This document shows, piece after piece, positions 11,101 to 22,370 of a stretch of 64,000 nucleotides of DNA (position 1 is its first letter; every line of letters starts with the position of its first letter). Source of the stretch: Oegoconia quadripuncta. Lineage: Eukaryota > Arthropoda > Insecta > Lepidoptera > Autostichidae. The position numbers were made by a program, and so were the translations under genes. Under the pieces are notes generated by a model. That model was not told where the DNA came from, did no database searches, and saw only the letters and a list, made by a program, of their open reading frames with translations. The stretch covers positions 2,745,413 to 2,809,412 of the forward strand of contig OX438751.1 of the NCBI GenBank assembly GCA_949316235.1. The letters are read 5' to 3'.

Positions 11101-13377
11101 CTTTAGTAAACAAAATTTTAAAGTTGGTTAATTTTATTTTGTATGGTGTTTCTATGAACTTTTTATATACGTGACACATGTCTTCAGGTGTTCGATTATT
11201 ACTTTTTATATACGTGACACATGTCTTCAGGTGTTCGATTATTACTTTTTATAATACGTGACACATGTCTTCAGGTGTTCGATTATTACTTTTTATAATA
11301 CGTGACACATGTCTTCAGGTGTTCGATTATTACTTTTTATATACGTGACACATGTCTTCAGGTGTTCGATTATTACTTTTTATATACGTGACACATGTCT
11401 TCAGGTGTTCGATTATTACTTTTTATATACGTGACACATGTCTTCAGGTGTTCGATTATTACTTTTTATATACGTGACACATGTCTTCAGGTGTTCGATT
11501 ATTACTTTTTATAATACGTGACACATGTCTTCAGGTGTTCGATTATTACTTTTTATATACGTGACACATGTCTTCAGGTGTTCGATTATTACTCGTAAAC
11601 TAGTAATAATAATAATAATAATAAATAATAATAAATATCCTTAGACATACACACAGCGCCATCTAGTTCCACAGTAAGCAACTATATGCTTGTGTTGTGG
11701 ATACCAGATGGTTGATATAATACATAAATACATTTTTTTTTGTAAATAAATACTTATTATAAATGAAAACATCCATAACTCGGGTACACATGTCCGTATT
11801 CATCACACAAACATATGCACCTAGCGGGATTCGAACCCGCAACCTTTTGGTATAGTGGTCAGAGTTGCTAACCACTACACCAAACAGGTCGTTAGTTAGT
11901 TAGTCGTTAGTAGAACCTACACAATACATGTATGCACTATAATTCAAATGTTCATATTTTTAAATCACATGTTTAGCTGGTAACGGGTGGGGAGACAATT
12001 GAATACAAAAATTTACCACTTTTTAAAGCTTAATATTTCGCGAACGTAACCCTGTGTCGAGAAAGTGGTCAAGAAAACCTGGAATATTTTTGAAAAGGCT
12101 ATTCAACGAAATCGTACACGATAACGAACAAAAGAAAATACCTCTTTTTACATGGCGGGTATAATCATTTTTTTCAACATTTTGGTGGCGTCATAACTAT
12201 GTATATCCACGCCAAATTTCTGCTTCGTAGCATTAACAGTCTGCGAATAAAATACAATACAATACTCTTTATTGCCCAAAATAATTTACAATAATTTTTG
12301 ATGATCACAATAGAACGCAATTAGGCGGTCTTATCACTAAAAGCGATCTCTTCCAAACGACTCACAGGCATGGGACATTTGTAGGTAAAAAATACTTGCT
12401 ATGTGGCATGTCCACTGCCATTTCAGCTTACTACTCCGCTAGACTACGCCAGTATCGTTCCCCTACGGATTTCTTAATTCCTGATTCGATCACGTAGTCA
12501 AACGCCGAGCATCTATCCATAGCCTGTATCCATAGACGACCTGTTTGGTGTAGTGGTTAGAGATTCTGCTGCTATACCAAAAGGTCGCGGGTTCGTATCC
12601 CGCTAGGGGCATATGTTTGTATGATAAATACAGACATGTGTTCCCGAGTTATGTATGTTTTTCATTTATATGTGTAAAAGAAGTATTTGTAAATGATAAA
12701 AAATATAAGTATAGCAATCCTCGCAACTGTTCAGAATATTTCTGTGTTTATGAATTAGCCGACTTGACAATGCATTTCGGGGAAAGCTGACAATTTACTA
12801 GACAAGGCACTACCTTTTTTTATGCACAACGGGTTGGTACTTGACCTCAATCACACCTAATGTTAAATGAAGATGACGTCGAAGGTGGAAGCGTACTGAC
12901 CCGGAAACCCCAACACATTTGGAGGACTGGCTATCTTATCTCTGACAATCGGAACAACAATGCTATTAATATTGCTGCTTGGCGGCAGATTTAGATAAGA
13001 TGGTGATAGCTACCCAGGCGGACATTTAAAATGCCCTACCACTAACCAAACCGAGTCGAACCCGCGACCTCCAAATCTTAAACCCAATGTTGTGTACATT
13101 GAGCCACGGAGGCGGTTTCTACCTTTCTGCCTGTATGGAGGACACGCCACTGGTTGGTTCTATTCTTGCCGAAGCCACACGTAGAAAACGAAAATGTTTT
13201 TTATTTTCATAATTCCGTGATTTTTTATCAATTTTCAGACAAATGATGAAATACGAAGGTCCGACGGCGTTCCTCAAGGGCTCTCTGTGCCGAATGATCG
13301 TCATAGCGCCACTGTTCGGCATCGCGCAGACAGTCTACTACATCGGGCTCGCCGAGTGGATGCTGGGGATGAAGTAA
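5004..13377 (+). CDS. SLC25A22-like: Mitochondrial glutamate carrier, copy 1 (exons 2-7, 5' partial)
   Basis: Spliced gene joining 5004-5138, 7701-7850, 8718-8851, 9478-9673, 9903-10043 and 13239-13377 (TAA); together about 298 residues. All joins are GT-AG and keep frame. It reads as an SLC25 carrier with three repeats. The Px[DE]xx[KR] motifs are PLDLVK, PMELLK and PMDVVK. Each repeat's second motif is also present: [19 protein letters not shown] and [16 protein letters not shown] in the first repeat is typical of glutamate and aspartate/glutamate carriers. Known family role: H+-coupled glutamate import across the inner mitochondrial membrane, feeding glutamate dehydrogenase. No in-frame stop or frameshift was seen. 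The first coding exon (about 14 codons in copy 2) was not found in 1-5003. It lies upstream of copy 2 in the same orientation, with roughly three-quarters or more residue identity by eye. Specificity for glutamate is inferred from resemblance. Confidence 0.9.
5483..5886 (-). pseudogene. LINE reverse transcriptase fragment
   Basis: The minus-strand frame 5886-5635 has [20 protein letters not shown] and the YADDT catalytic motif of non-LTR reverse transcriptase. The frame shifts into 5699-5511 downstream. Truncated at both ends; a dead copy in intron 2 of carrier copy 1. Confidence 0.85.
6090..6160 (+). repeat. Short dispersed repeat fragment
   Basis: aacttcgctaacagaaaag resembles pieces at 38600 and 42770 (ttcgctaatcgaaaacgaat). 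Confidence 0.4.
6499..6920 (+). mobile_element. Mariner-like MITE, copy 1
   Basis: Flanked by TA on both sides. The terminal inverted repeats read ttaggtccgtacctatgaaa and, reversed, ttggatctttacctaaaaaa. 422 bp. No transposase frame. Four more copies occur in this window. Confidence 0.9.
6922..7146. repeat. GC-rich repeat with a poly-G hairpin
   Basis: Arms ccgcgcagctcc (6998-7009) and ggagctgcgcgg (7025-7036) enclose a run of G. The rest is more GC-rich than its surroundings and looks like the end of an unidentified element. Confidence 0.6.
7424..7674 (+). repeat. SINE A, full length
   Basis: tRNA-like head (gacctgtttggtgtactgg, B box ggttcgaatcc) and (ttta)n tail. Ends about 26 nt before exon 3 of carrier copy 1. 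Confidence 0.9.
7701..7850 (+). CDS. Carrier copy 1, exon 3
   Basis: 150 nt, same length as in copy 2. Encodes the first matrix helix with an intact EGYFGMYRG motif, then helix 2 with TPEKAIKL. The acceptor lies only about 25 nt after the end of a SINE. Donor gtaagt. Confidence 0.9.
7908..7932. repeat. (GATA)n microsatellite
   Basis: About six uninterrupted units in intron 3 of carrier copy 1. Confidence 0.95.
8033..8330. repeat. Degraded dispersed repeat
   Basis: Pieces such as ctgattttcagct resemble the family at 10158-10595 and 18160-18440. Weak support. Confidence 0.35.
8718..8851 (+). CDS. Carrier copy 1, exon 4
   Basis: 134 nt, acceptor atcatcag, donor gtacgc. Encodes helix 3 ([11 protein letters not shown]) and PMELLK. 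It carries [11 protein letters not shown] after the signature, three residues longer than copy 2 and closer to the usual carrier sequence here. Confidence 0.88.
8915..9090 (-). repeat. SINE C, reversed half of an inverted pair
   Basis: Reads back from acaacgggttggtacttgac to gcagatttagataagg, where it meets a forward copy. The head is missing. Confidence 0.9.
9091..9390 (+). repeat. SINE C, forward half of an inverted pair
   Basis: Head cgcgggttcgatccccagcg, body ggtttggttggtggtag, end aggtgtgatcaagtacc. Lies in intron 4 of carrier copy 1. Confidence 0.9.
9478..9673 (+). CDS. Carrier copy 1, exon 5
   Basis: 196 nt, acceptor ttgacag, donor gtgagt. Encodes the second matrix helix ([10 protein letters not shown]) and helix 4 ([18 protein letters not shown]). 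Confidence 0.9.
9903..10043 (+). CDS. Carrier copy 1, exon 6
   Basis: 141 nt, acceptor tcgccag, donor gtgagt. Encodes helix 5 and the third signature. It reads [10 protein letters not shown] where copy 2 has [10 protein letters not shown]. Confidence 0.9.
10158..10595 (+). repeat. Long dispersed repeat, copy 1
   Basis: About 440 bp, highly similar to 60408-60850 in reverse orientation. Landmarks: gtcggtgtcgcaaggtggag and cgctggttttcagtggagcc. No coding frame. Confidence 0.85.
10661..11014 (+). mobile_element. MITE family 1, interrupted
   Basis: Same termini and interior as 104-258, but split after tctctttc (10717-10724) by a LINE tail and resumed at ccctggaacagtacg. Confidence 0.9.
10725..10936 (+). 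mobile_element. LINE 3' tail nested in MITE family 1
   Basis: Contains gaagagatcgctataagcga, a stem-loop, then acaataaag and a (TTTC)n tail. A tctttc repeat flanks it on both sides. Confidence 0.8.
11155..11594. repeat. 43-bp minisatellite, ten units
   Basis: Unit landmarks cgtgacacatgtcttcaggt and gttcgattattactttttat; period 43-44 bp. Units are almost identical; the main variant is atatac versus ataatac. In intron 6 of carrier copy 1. Confidence 0.97.
11625..11893 (-). repeat. SINE A, full length
   Basis: Reverse copy with B box ggattcgaacccgc and head ctacaccaaacaggtcg. Confidence 0.92.
11900..12240. other. Intron sequence, nothing recognised
   Basis: No repeat or coding signal that I can name. 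Confidence 0.35.
12250..12395 (-). repeat. LINE 3' tail
   Basis: Reverse of a tail with ctctttattgcccaaaataa and ggcggtcttatcactaaaag. Very close to 62150-62290. Confidence 0.8.
12538..12690 (+). repeat. SINE A, 3'-truncated
   Basis: Head and B box (ggttcgtatcc) present; similarity stops after ttcatttatat. Confidence 0.85.
12815..13115 (-). repeat. SINE C, near full length
   Basis: From atgcacaacgggttggtac to gagccacggaggcgg; ends about 120 nt before the last exon of carrier copy 1. Confidence 0.9.
13239..13377 (+). CDS. Carrier copy 1, last coding exon
   Basis: 139 nt, acceptor attttcag. Encodes the third matrix helix (EGPTAFLKG) and helix 6 ([10 protein letters not shown]), ending TAA at 13375-13377. 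The C-terminus [10 protein letters not shown] is nearly that of copy 2. Confidence 0.92.
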
Positions 13378-13399
13378 CTTGACACATTCGGATCCAAAG
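13378..13399 (+). other. 3' UTR start of carrier copy 1, before a 3' UTR intron
   Basis: After the stop, 22 nt run to a donor-like ccaaag|gtacat. A plausible acceptor (attcttttcag) ends at 14697, so a 3' UTR exon would start at 14698. Copy 2 has the same arrangement, which supports a real 3' UTR intron. Inference; no transcript evidence. Confidence 0.5.
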
Positions 13400-13430
13400 G
13401 TACATATCTCTCTTTGTCAAAGATCTGCGT

Positions 13431-13605
13431 AACATTGTTGTTTGGCGGCAGACTTAGATAAGATGGTGGTAGCTACCCAGGCGGACATTTAAAATGCTCT
13501 TCCACCAAACAAACCGAGGACTAAACATGTACCCCGCTGGGGATCGAACCCGCGACCTCCGATTCGTAAACCCTATGTTGTTTACATTGAGCCACAGACG
13601 TGGTT
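13431..13605 (-). repeat. SINE C, 5' part
   Basis: From ttggcggcagacttag to gagccacagacgtgg; lies in the putative 3' UTR intron of carrier copy 1. Confidence 0.88.
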
Positions 13606-13717
13606 AATGAGGTCTACTGTTATTAGTCTGTGTTTTATTCGAGATTTTTCTATTTTTAACTACGCATTGATTAGATAATAATAATCTATATGTTAGTATT
13701 TTAGTCCTGTAAAATAC

Positions 13718-14290
13718 ATACATAAGTCACGCCTGTTTCCCGTAGGGGTATGCAGAGACCACAGACTTCCACTTGCTACGATCCTGACACACCTCTTTTG
13801 CTTCATTCACTCTCATAAGGTTGTTCATACATGTTCGTCGGTTTAGGGTACTCTTGACTTAGCCTTTCTTTAAGACGTCCCCGATTTGATCATGGTACGT
13901 TCGCCGTGGTCTTCCACTACCAACACTACCATCCACATTCACATCGTATATCTATTTCGTTAGTCTTCTTTCATTCATCCTCTCCACATGTACAAACCAT
14001 CTCAGGATACCTTTTTCAATCTTTGTCACTACGTCTTCTTTCACACTGCTTATCTCTCTAATTGCACTATTCCTGATTCTATCTTTCAAAATCACCCCAT
14101 TCATACTTCTCAATGATCTCATTTCCATTGTATTAATTCCACTTTCATTCTTCTTCTGCCATACCCAGCATTCACTCCCGTAAATCAGTATTGGAACCAG
14201 CACCCCGTCATGAACAGCCAGACGAGCTTGGACACATTCGGGCTCCTCATAAAGGCATACAGAGCTACACCTGATTTCCGCCATTCACTC
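13718..14290 (-). pseudogene. LINE fragment, C-terminal region
   Basis: The minus frame 14284-13952 has LVPILIYGSECWVWQKK, DRIRNSAIREI and GILRWFVHVERMN, the end region of a LINE polymerase common in Lepidoptera. Frame lost beyond 13952; dead copy. Confidence 0.75.
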
Positions 14291-14369
14291 TTCTTTCGAT
14301 GTCCTTCTCACACTTTCAAATATAGATAGATATCTATATTTGAAATATAGATAACCATTTATTTGCATC

Positions 14370-14545
14370 CATGTACACACACATAACAAATTTTACATAT
14401 GAAAAATACAACTAAAACAATAAAACACAAGTACAGAAACAACAAATATTATGTGTGTGCCGCAGTGTAGAAAAAGGCTACAGCTCAGTGTATGGATTTG
14501 CCCGAGGCGGGCAAAACACTGGTATTCTGCTGAAACCTGAGGGTT
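14370..14545 (+). repeat. Dispersed repeat
   Basis: Shares tgtgtgccgcagt and cactggtattctgct with 4190-4310. Confidence 0.6.
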
Positions 14546-15308
14546 GGTCGTGGGACAAATGTAATTTAGAAATGTGTTTGGTGTTATCAAATTAAAACTA
14601 ACGTTATTGGTAAATTAAATATCATAAATTTCGTTGTACTCACATTGACCTTCATAACCTTTCACCTATAAAATGATCCATATTATATTCTTTTCAGCTT
14701 ATCGACACAAGAAGTCAACAAGGCCTAGCTGTTAGGCCGTGTGGAGGAAGACGCAGGTCTGTAGTTCGCGTTGTTTATTCTTTAGTTGCATTTGTTTTGA
14801 AAAAGAAAAGTTGACTAGGGCCCAGACGTATGGAAGCCACGACCCAGGAACAAAGAAAGAAAAGAAGCTCTCAAATGATAGTGGCTCGAGTTCCTGCGTC
14901 GGAGATATCAGAATATACGGTAGCATTTCATAAGAAAGGATTTTTTTTTTAATCAAATTTTTTGCTAAGCTTGGAGCACACATTTATTGCTCATGTCAGC
15001 CTCATAGGTACAAACATGTTTAGTGCTTACATTATGTCTATATGGACCTAAGGTAAAACTTATAAAGTTCTGACATTGGCTGACTCAACAACAAGTTTAT
15101 ATCTCCGAGGGCCGCTAGGAAAGGAATTACTTTTCCGAATTCACAGCATTTTCTCTATATTTTTTGAATGTTCACGCAATTTAAGTGATACACACTCCCA
15201 CCAAATAAGATTTTACTATGAAATTACCATTAATTTGATAGTAAAATTTTATTTGGTGTTTAATGTTTCCAAACAAAGAGATAATTATGTACCTATGACA
15301 TTATTTAT

Positions 15309-15541
15309 GACGACCGATTGGTGTAGTGGATAGTGACCCTGTCAGCGAAACCCACGGTTGCGGCTTCGATTCCCGCGAAGGGTAAATATTTGTGTAATGA
15401 ATACGAATATTTATTCCCGAGTCATGGATGATTATATAATTATGTATGTTTAGCCCTTATCTAGTATCCATAGTACAAGCTTTGCTTAGTTTGGGACTAG
15501 GTGATTGGTGTAAGTGTCCGAAATATTTATTATTATTATAT
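15309..15541 (+). repeat. SINE B, full length
   Basis: tRNA-like head gaccgattggtgtagtgg with B-box-like gcttcgattcc, body tatctagtatccatagtac, tail aatatttattattatt. Confidence 0.92.
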
Positions 15542-15776
15542 TATGTACGATCTTCATATGAATTGTTAATACGGCGCTTTTACATGCTCTGGGCCCTTGT
15601 GCACTGCCAGTTGAGATAATGCTCGTCGATTCTCTAGTAAATCTCTGATGTATTCGTCAGGGAAAAATATAAAGTTGTTTCACCAATATTGCTCCAAAAT
15701 ATTTGTTCTGTATGATGTTGTTATATCGCAATGTTTTTATACCGGATATTTTTTTATGGTAAGCAAAAAATAGGGT

Positions 15777-15921
15777 ATATTAGGTAAGTGAAATAGAAGG
15801 TAGGTAGTTTTTTTTTTCAAAACCATCATCGAATAAAGTTTTATTTAATTTTATTTAATCTAATTTGTAGTTTCTATAAGATGTTTAAATGTACCTTACT
15901 TATTTAAACAATAAAGCGTAT

Positions 15922-15952
<31 letters not shown>

Positions 15953-16033
15953 AAGTGTTGTGTCATTTGACCGTCGTGTTTACGGATGATAGTTTTGAAA
16001 AAAATAATTAAACTACCTTCTATTTCCCTTACC
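15777..16033 (+). mobile_element. TIR element with a LINE tail inside
   Basis: Left end tattaggtaagtgaaatag, right end ctatttcccttacctgata. A LINE tail with (GATT)n fills about 15835-15952. The termini are those of the palindrome at 2019-2083. Confidence 0.75.
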
Positions 16034-16034
16034 T

Positions 16035-16140
16035 GATAAAGAAAGAAAAAGAAAAAAAGAAAGAAAAACATTTATTCAGCTTACAATGGGCATGTACATG
16101 AAAATTTTTTGAGAAATTAAAACTAAAACATAATAACGTA
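16035..16140 (-). repeat. LINE-like tail
   Basis: Reverse of the insert at 4683-4803 (aagaaaaacatttattcagc, gggcatgtacatgaaaat). Confidence 0.7.
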
Positions 16141-16714
16141 GTATGACCTATTCTTTTCCTTACGGTAAAAAAAAATCATCCAGTATATATAATGATATAT
16201 ACAAAATATAATAAGAGCATTAATATATAAGTGGAAACTAGACGCGCTACGATTTGTTATTTTTTATTTATTGTACATTTAGAAATGTGTTGTTATAATG
16301 TTTTTTTTTCTAGTGAGACGGATTTTTATTTTTTGTGTAGTGACATTGTTATTTTTTGAATTTTACATCCATGTCATATATATTAAGATTCATGCTAATA
16401 TACGCTTCTTGCCCATTTACTCGAATATTTGGGTTTCGTGAATGAAATGCAAGTTTAGTTAGATGAATTTAGGAGAATGTTCCGACTGAAATTGTGGCTT
16501 GTTGTTTACCGTTATATTTATAATAAGCATTAAATAATTTTATGTCGTTTTAATTGAAATTATTTATGTAAAAAAAGAACTAACACATTGCGTGGTTTTT
16601 TTTAATTTGACCATTATCAAAGTCTTAAAAGTATAATACATTATGGCTATGAGCCGTTGCCATAAATCGAGTTGCGAAGAGTTAAGTGTGGCGCCACCTA
16701 AGAGGGGGTATATA

Positions 16715-17069
16715 TTAGGTCCTTACCTATGAAATTGGCGTTTTGTATGAAATTTAGCTAAACTTTGTGTGTATTATCGGATAACATTAAGTTAAGTGTA
16801 GGCAGCGTTAGTTTTTAAAAGTAACCGCTTTATAAAAGTTTCAGCGAATCTAAGAAATCATTATGGGAAGCCCATGAAAACAGCTCTGTTCACATTTTTT
16901 TTATTATGTGATTTAGCCCAGAAATTAAAAATTATTTAATGTGAAACCATGAAATAATATTCCATTTTCCAAATAAAAAACAAATTTGGATATAGCTTTG
17001 AAAATCGCAGGAATTGGTACATATGATTAACGAAGAAAAAAAACTCCAATTTCATAGGTAAAGACTCAA
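16715..17069 (+). mobile_element. Mariner-like MITE, copy 2, internally deleted
   Basis: Left TIR intact after TA. About 65 bp are missing after gttttgtatgaa. The right flank has decayed from TA to AA. Confidence 0.88.
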
Positions 17070-17830
17070 AATAACAAACTGCTAATTTTATAACATCTAT
17101 TTCGTTAGGAATTACTTAATATATTAGTTTAAAATATGTATACAGATTATAATGACAATATTGACACGTGGTAGCTAAAATTAGTCTCGATAGATATTTT
17201 TAATTTTTTTCTTTACTATTTTCAACACTGTACTATGATTGAGACACGTGTAAACTATTGTCAAACAACGTCAAATACAAGGGCTGTGTGAAATAGATTT
17301 TTAAAATGTGAATTATTTAGTTGTTACCTAAATTCGGCGAACGATATACAAAGACCATCGTTCGCTTAGAATAAGGCACCTATTGTCTCCAAGTACGAAT
17401 CTTTTTACTTTATTAATGAAATAGGTAGTACGGATTAAATCTCCTTTCAATATAACAAAATAAAGACAAATTTTATTTTTGTAATCGACAAGCCACAGTT
17501 TCATGTCGGGTGCTAAAAAAGACAAAATCAATTTTAAATGTAATTTTATAATGTTAACTATTGTTTTGAACAATATTCCTTTGCTATGTTTAACAAGCGT
17601 GTGCTCAAAAATTAATTCGTGTGATAAAAACTTAATTGTGAAGGCGGGTTTACATTGGCATCTATGAATGTGAAAAGAACGAAACTCTATGTTTACCCCT
17701 ACTACGAAAAATATAACCGAAAAAGATTTTTTGTCTGGTTTAATTTTACAGGACTGATTTAGTTTTTCTACGAATTTTTAACAAACGAAAAAAAAATAAA
17801 ACATAGTTTTTCGTCCTATGGTCGCGTCAG

Positions 17831-18074
17831 GGTGGTCTACTCTCTAAAGAAAATAGCTTCGGACGGACGTAACTGCGGACTTTTTCTTATGCAGTTTGCT
17901 GTGTCAATTATAAACCAATCGTCATTATTTTGCTTTTGTTGTATATAGTTTGACATCACAAGTTAATACGGGACGCAAGGAACGTTTGAAGTTATGCAAA
18001 TAAAGGATTCTTAGCAAAAGAAAAAGTCCGAAGTTACGGACGTCCGAAGCTATTTTCGTTAGAGAGTGGACCCC
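17831..18074. mobile_element. Foldback element with about 60-bp arms
   Basis: Arms share actctctaa, gaaaatagcttcggac, cgtaact and cggactttttctt in inverse order, around a 118-base interior. No frame inside. Confidence 0.8.
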
Positions 18075-18159
18075 CTACCGTAAAAATGTTTCGATCGCTA
18101 ATAATTAAGCTTGTTAGCCTTCGTTCCATGAATTTAGTACCACATGCATCCTAGAAGTA

Positions 18160-18440
18160 AGGAGAAGAATAAGAATAGTTTATTATGAACGCCACAACAC
18201 GATACAAAAATAAAGAAGTAGTAAATTAAAGCTAAAATAGAAATACAATTATGAAGAAGATCCGGACAATGCTGTCACGTGTTGCGGCGTGCACAAATGG
18301 GTTAGCACTCAGCTCATGCTGCGACGAATCACAGCGCTGGTTTTCAGTGCCCCCAAATGGCCAGTGACGCCACGTGAGGTACAATAATGAGCAGAATAAT
18401 AATAAATAATTATAGTCGGGTTAGTGTATGTATAGTGTAG
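18160..18440 (+). repeat. Dispersed repeat related to 10158-10595
   Basis: Landmarks cagcgctggttttcagtg and ccaaatggccagtgac. Confidence 0.55.
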
Positions 18441-18784
18441 TGTAAATATACAAAATAATAATTACATATTATAAATAAATATGTCAGAATAAGGATAAGG
18501 GGATAAACATCTATGAGATGGACATATCGAATTACCATAACTTAATTCTAAGGCGCTTACGTGGTACCAAATTTAGTGATCGAACGGTCGGTATTTTTTT
18601 TCGTGGTAGGCCTTGTCCAGTGTGGGAGGCTCTGTAAACAAACAAAATGATAAGTCATTTTCATAGCGTTTTCGGATAGTAAATTTTTTTGCCACCGATT
18701 GAAATAAAGTGACATTAGACTATCAACCAATGTGAATACGCCATAATTCACAATACATTTGCGTGCAAAAAATTGATGCACCTG

Positions 18785-19050
18785 TAAATATTTCAAACTC
18801 AGACAGGATTTGAACCTGTGACTTTCGCCAAACCGTGACACTATTCTAATAACTTCTTTCCAAGTTATGTCCGTTTTGCTCAGAATTGTCAGCTTTATTA
18901 GATAGTAAATTCAAATACACGGTAATCGAACTACTGACTAGTGTTACAAAATAACTAATTTACCAACGTCCCGTACAGATCAGTGGGTCGAGCAGTGTCA
19001 CAGTTTGCAATGTCGCAGGTTCAAAATCTGTTCGAATCTCGAAATTTTAT
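18785..19050. repeat. Two tRNA-like sequences in opposite directions
   Basis: 18785-18846 (minus) has caggttcaaatcctgtctg and 18975-19035 (plus) has gtcgcaggttcaaaatctg; each has a B-box-like core. Neither folds convincingly as a tRNA by eye; probably SINE heads. Confidence 0.4.
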
Positions 19051-19199
19051 TAACAAAACTGATGTCCCATAAATAATCATTCATTTAATGTTTTTTTTAT
19101 GGTATATTAGTTTAAAATAACAAAATTAATATATACCATAAAATCACAAAATTAATGTACCTTAAAATTCCCTTTTATGTAATGGTTATTTTATGGTAT

Positions 19200-22100
19200 A
19201 TTACTTTTGTTATTTTAGAGTATTTACCCTTCTTTGGGATACGCTTAGAAAAATTACCGCCAATATTTGGGTATGTCAATTCTATACACGTAAGTGAAAT
19301 TAAAACTGTGTTACCTGCAGCAGCATTTTAATATTCCAGGATACATCAAAGCTTTTGTAGATTAGTTCATTTATTTTTATATTGTTTACTGTAAGACATT
19401 TATTATGTTAGTTGCTAAGTTTGCGAAGTGATATTACTGTACGATTGTTGGTTATATTGTAGTTATATTTTGTTGCTGTTATGTTTTAGATAGTGTTGCA
19501 CCTCTCAAAGCACACGAGGTAGGTCAGTGTCTATTCGATATTCTCTGAATTTGTCTTGTAGATGACCTGTTTTACTTTTGTAGATTTATGAATACAGTTA
19601 AACCTGGATAAGTGGGATTGCGAAAGACCGTGTAACTTCCAACTAATTGAAGTATTTTAAAAAGCCGACGTGTTACTTCCATAGGTAGCGTTGAAGGACA
19701 AATAAGTGTAATTCGTTACCAAGTTCCAGCTCAAACTATTAAGATTTTTCAGAATGTTTTTATTTCAAAAGGAAAATATTTTTAATTATCTGCCGTCAAT
19801 ACTTGGCTGAAATACAAAGATGTTCGATATAATCGAAATCATTTGAGTTGATGCTGGATACATACTTGTGAAGCCGATTATACTAATATATTCGTATATT
19901 ACCTATGTACTCGTATTTTCTAAAAATTCGGTTAAAATAATTTCACCTAAAAGTTAATGTGCGATGTCGTCTCAGATATTACAATAAATTCACCAAATCG
20001 AATCCCAGTAACTGAAAATTTTCCTACTTATAGAAGTTTTGAGGATCGCAAAAATATCTCAGCAATAGAGTTTTTTTTATCCAAGTCCCACTCAAGTAGT
20101 TTTGACTGATATATAGGTAGGTGTACAAGATATTTATCTCAAGATACGGAGTCTTTACAGTGGTTTCCTTTGCAAGGGAGTTTTTAGTATTTTTTATAAC
20201 GCTTTTTCCCCCGCATACGAGTTTCAATGTTAATGAGTGAATATTGCCATGCTCCTTGCATGAATTCGTTGTACTTAGGCGTGCGAGATATCATGCGTAA
20301 CATACGCAATTAGGACGAGTCTAGAAATGTCCCAAGATAATAGATATAAAGAAGTCTTTAATCACAATCATGCTTTTTTTACGAATGCAATGACAGATCA
20401 CTGTTCAGCTCAATGTGACAGAACTAATTCATTACTATTTAATAAATACAAGTTAATCTAAATATATCTATATTTCTTTGTATCTTCGTTGAGTTGCTGA
20501 CGCGTGTCATATCATTAATATTAGATTTTAAATGAAATATTTATTAGATATTACTATAAAATCCCATTTTATTTATATGTGATAGTTATATTTACAAATA
20601 CATTAGTTTCAGGTTTAGTTGTAGTAACTGATGTACACATAATTATAAGAGCAATTATTTTATGAGGTATGCGTTTAAGTGTAAGATAAGATAATGTGAT
20701 GATAAATATATTTTTTATTTTTTGTAGGCTTTAACGGCTATAGTATTTTTTGTAGCATTTTAAATGTGATAATAGTAATGCATCGCTGACATAGATATTT
20801 TATTTCTCCATTGAATGGGAACCACTGTTTTGAAATCAATGACGATGCAATGACGACGGCATATTTTTTTAATATGATAATGACGGTGATAATATGTTAC
20901 AATTTATAGAAGTAATTTAGTAAAAAAGTTTCAGACTATCTTGTGTGCTTTGTAACGATATTACACTATTATGTTTTTATTAAAGGTTTTGAAATGTGCT
21001 CGTCTATTACAGTATGAAATGTTGTGACACGAAACGTCTACCATTAATATACAGTCGGCCACAGGTAAATTGTCTGTCTGTCAAGGACACCTCCGCAAGG
21101 TATGGAAAAAACCTCGGGTAAAAAAATCAATAAAATAAAACATTTTTATATTCAAAAATATATCCGACGTTTTAAAACTTACAATTCACATTTTTAAAGG
21201 TTTGTATATAAAATGTTTTTGTATTTAATTCACTTATATTGGAAATAACGTAAACCACCAAAATATTAGAAATTCAAAAGTGTCCCTATAATTTTTTTTC
21301 ATGAACTCCACTTTAGGGAATTCTTTCCAAAATATTGAAATTAAAGTATAATAAAGAAGAAACCATACTTTTTACAAAAATGCCAAGTATGAAAAATGAT
21401 GGACAAAACTTCGCTCTGGCTTGATGCCAGAATTCTTATTTTAGAATGAATTTTTAATTTTTCAGATATTCTTACACGTTTTCTGATATTTAGTGTAAAG
21501 CCTGCTTCTGCTCCAAAAAATAACAAAACAAGCTAACAAAACCTGTTTAATGAACATGTTAGCAAAACATTGCAGTCTCCTGCCGCCCTCAATGTTCGTA
21601 AGCAACGATGAAATGAAAAATACCCCCTTCCCGCAGGCGAACGCGGGGATGTTGTCCGTCCACCTCGGAACATGTTCGATTGTTCTAGCTAACAAAACAG
21701 GCCACACCCATATTTGGTTAGAATAACATGTTAGGTGTTAGAAAGCCATAAAAACCATAAAAACCCAGCTTAACATATGAGGAAATCCTAATTGATTTTT
21801 TTTTCCTTAAAAACCATACGTAAGTTTTTGATCGTCGAATATGTTGTAGATGAAGATATATTATTTATAACAAATGTTTTTTTATTAATTTCTACACCGA
21901 TTTTTTTCCATACATAAAAATAATAATGTGATATTACATTAGCCTGCAATTGACTTCAAAAAAAAACCTAATTTAGCTATTCAATATTACAGTTAGGGAA
22001 TTTAAAGTTCCCCAATTTTCATTTTAAAAGGAAGTCTATGTCAATAAATAGATCAAGTCATTATTAAGTTACAAAGAGATGTAACAAAACACGAAACTCC

Positions 22101-22370
22101 TAAAAATTTTAGAAATATGGTAATAAATTCATTTACGACAATTGTATTTCGATTGTTCTTCCAGCTTAGTTTATTTACAAACTGGCGAATCAGCAAGGTG
22201 CATCATAAAACGCCGCCGTTTCATGATCTACCTAATTTTATCTTTGACATGCTACATATACTTCCTCTAATAAACATACAGACAATGAGGTTAAAAACTA
22301 CCTTTTAAATTACTGTTAAATATTGTCCTGCAGCGCTACTGTTGTGTATTCCTTCCACGGAACAAAAACA
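19200..22370. other. Long AT-rich stretch without a recognised gene
   Basis: Only short chance frames. A degraded repeat with cagctaacaaaac motifs in both directions lies near 21520-21720. Possibly untranslated or intergenic. Confidence 0.35.

Noticed and set aside
11155..11594. CRISPR-like array
   Set aside because: There are no unique spacers between repeats, and the genome is eukaryotic; it is a plain minisatellite.
15309..15385. Possible functional tRNA gene
   Set aside because: A- and B-box-like motifs exist, but the same head is repeated with the same body elsewhere (57799, 28358), so it is a SINE.
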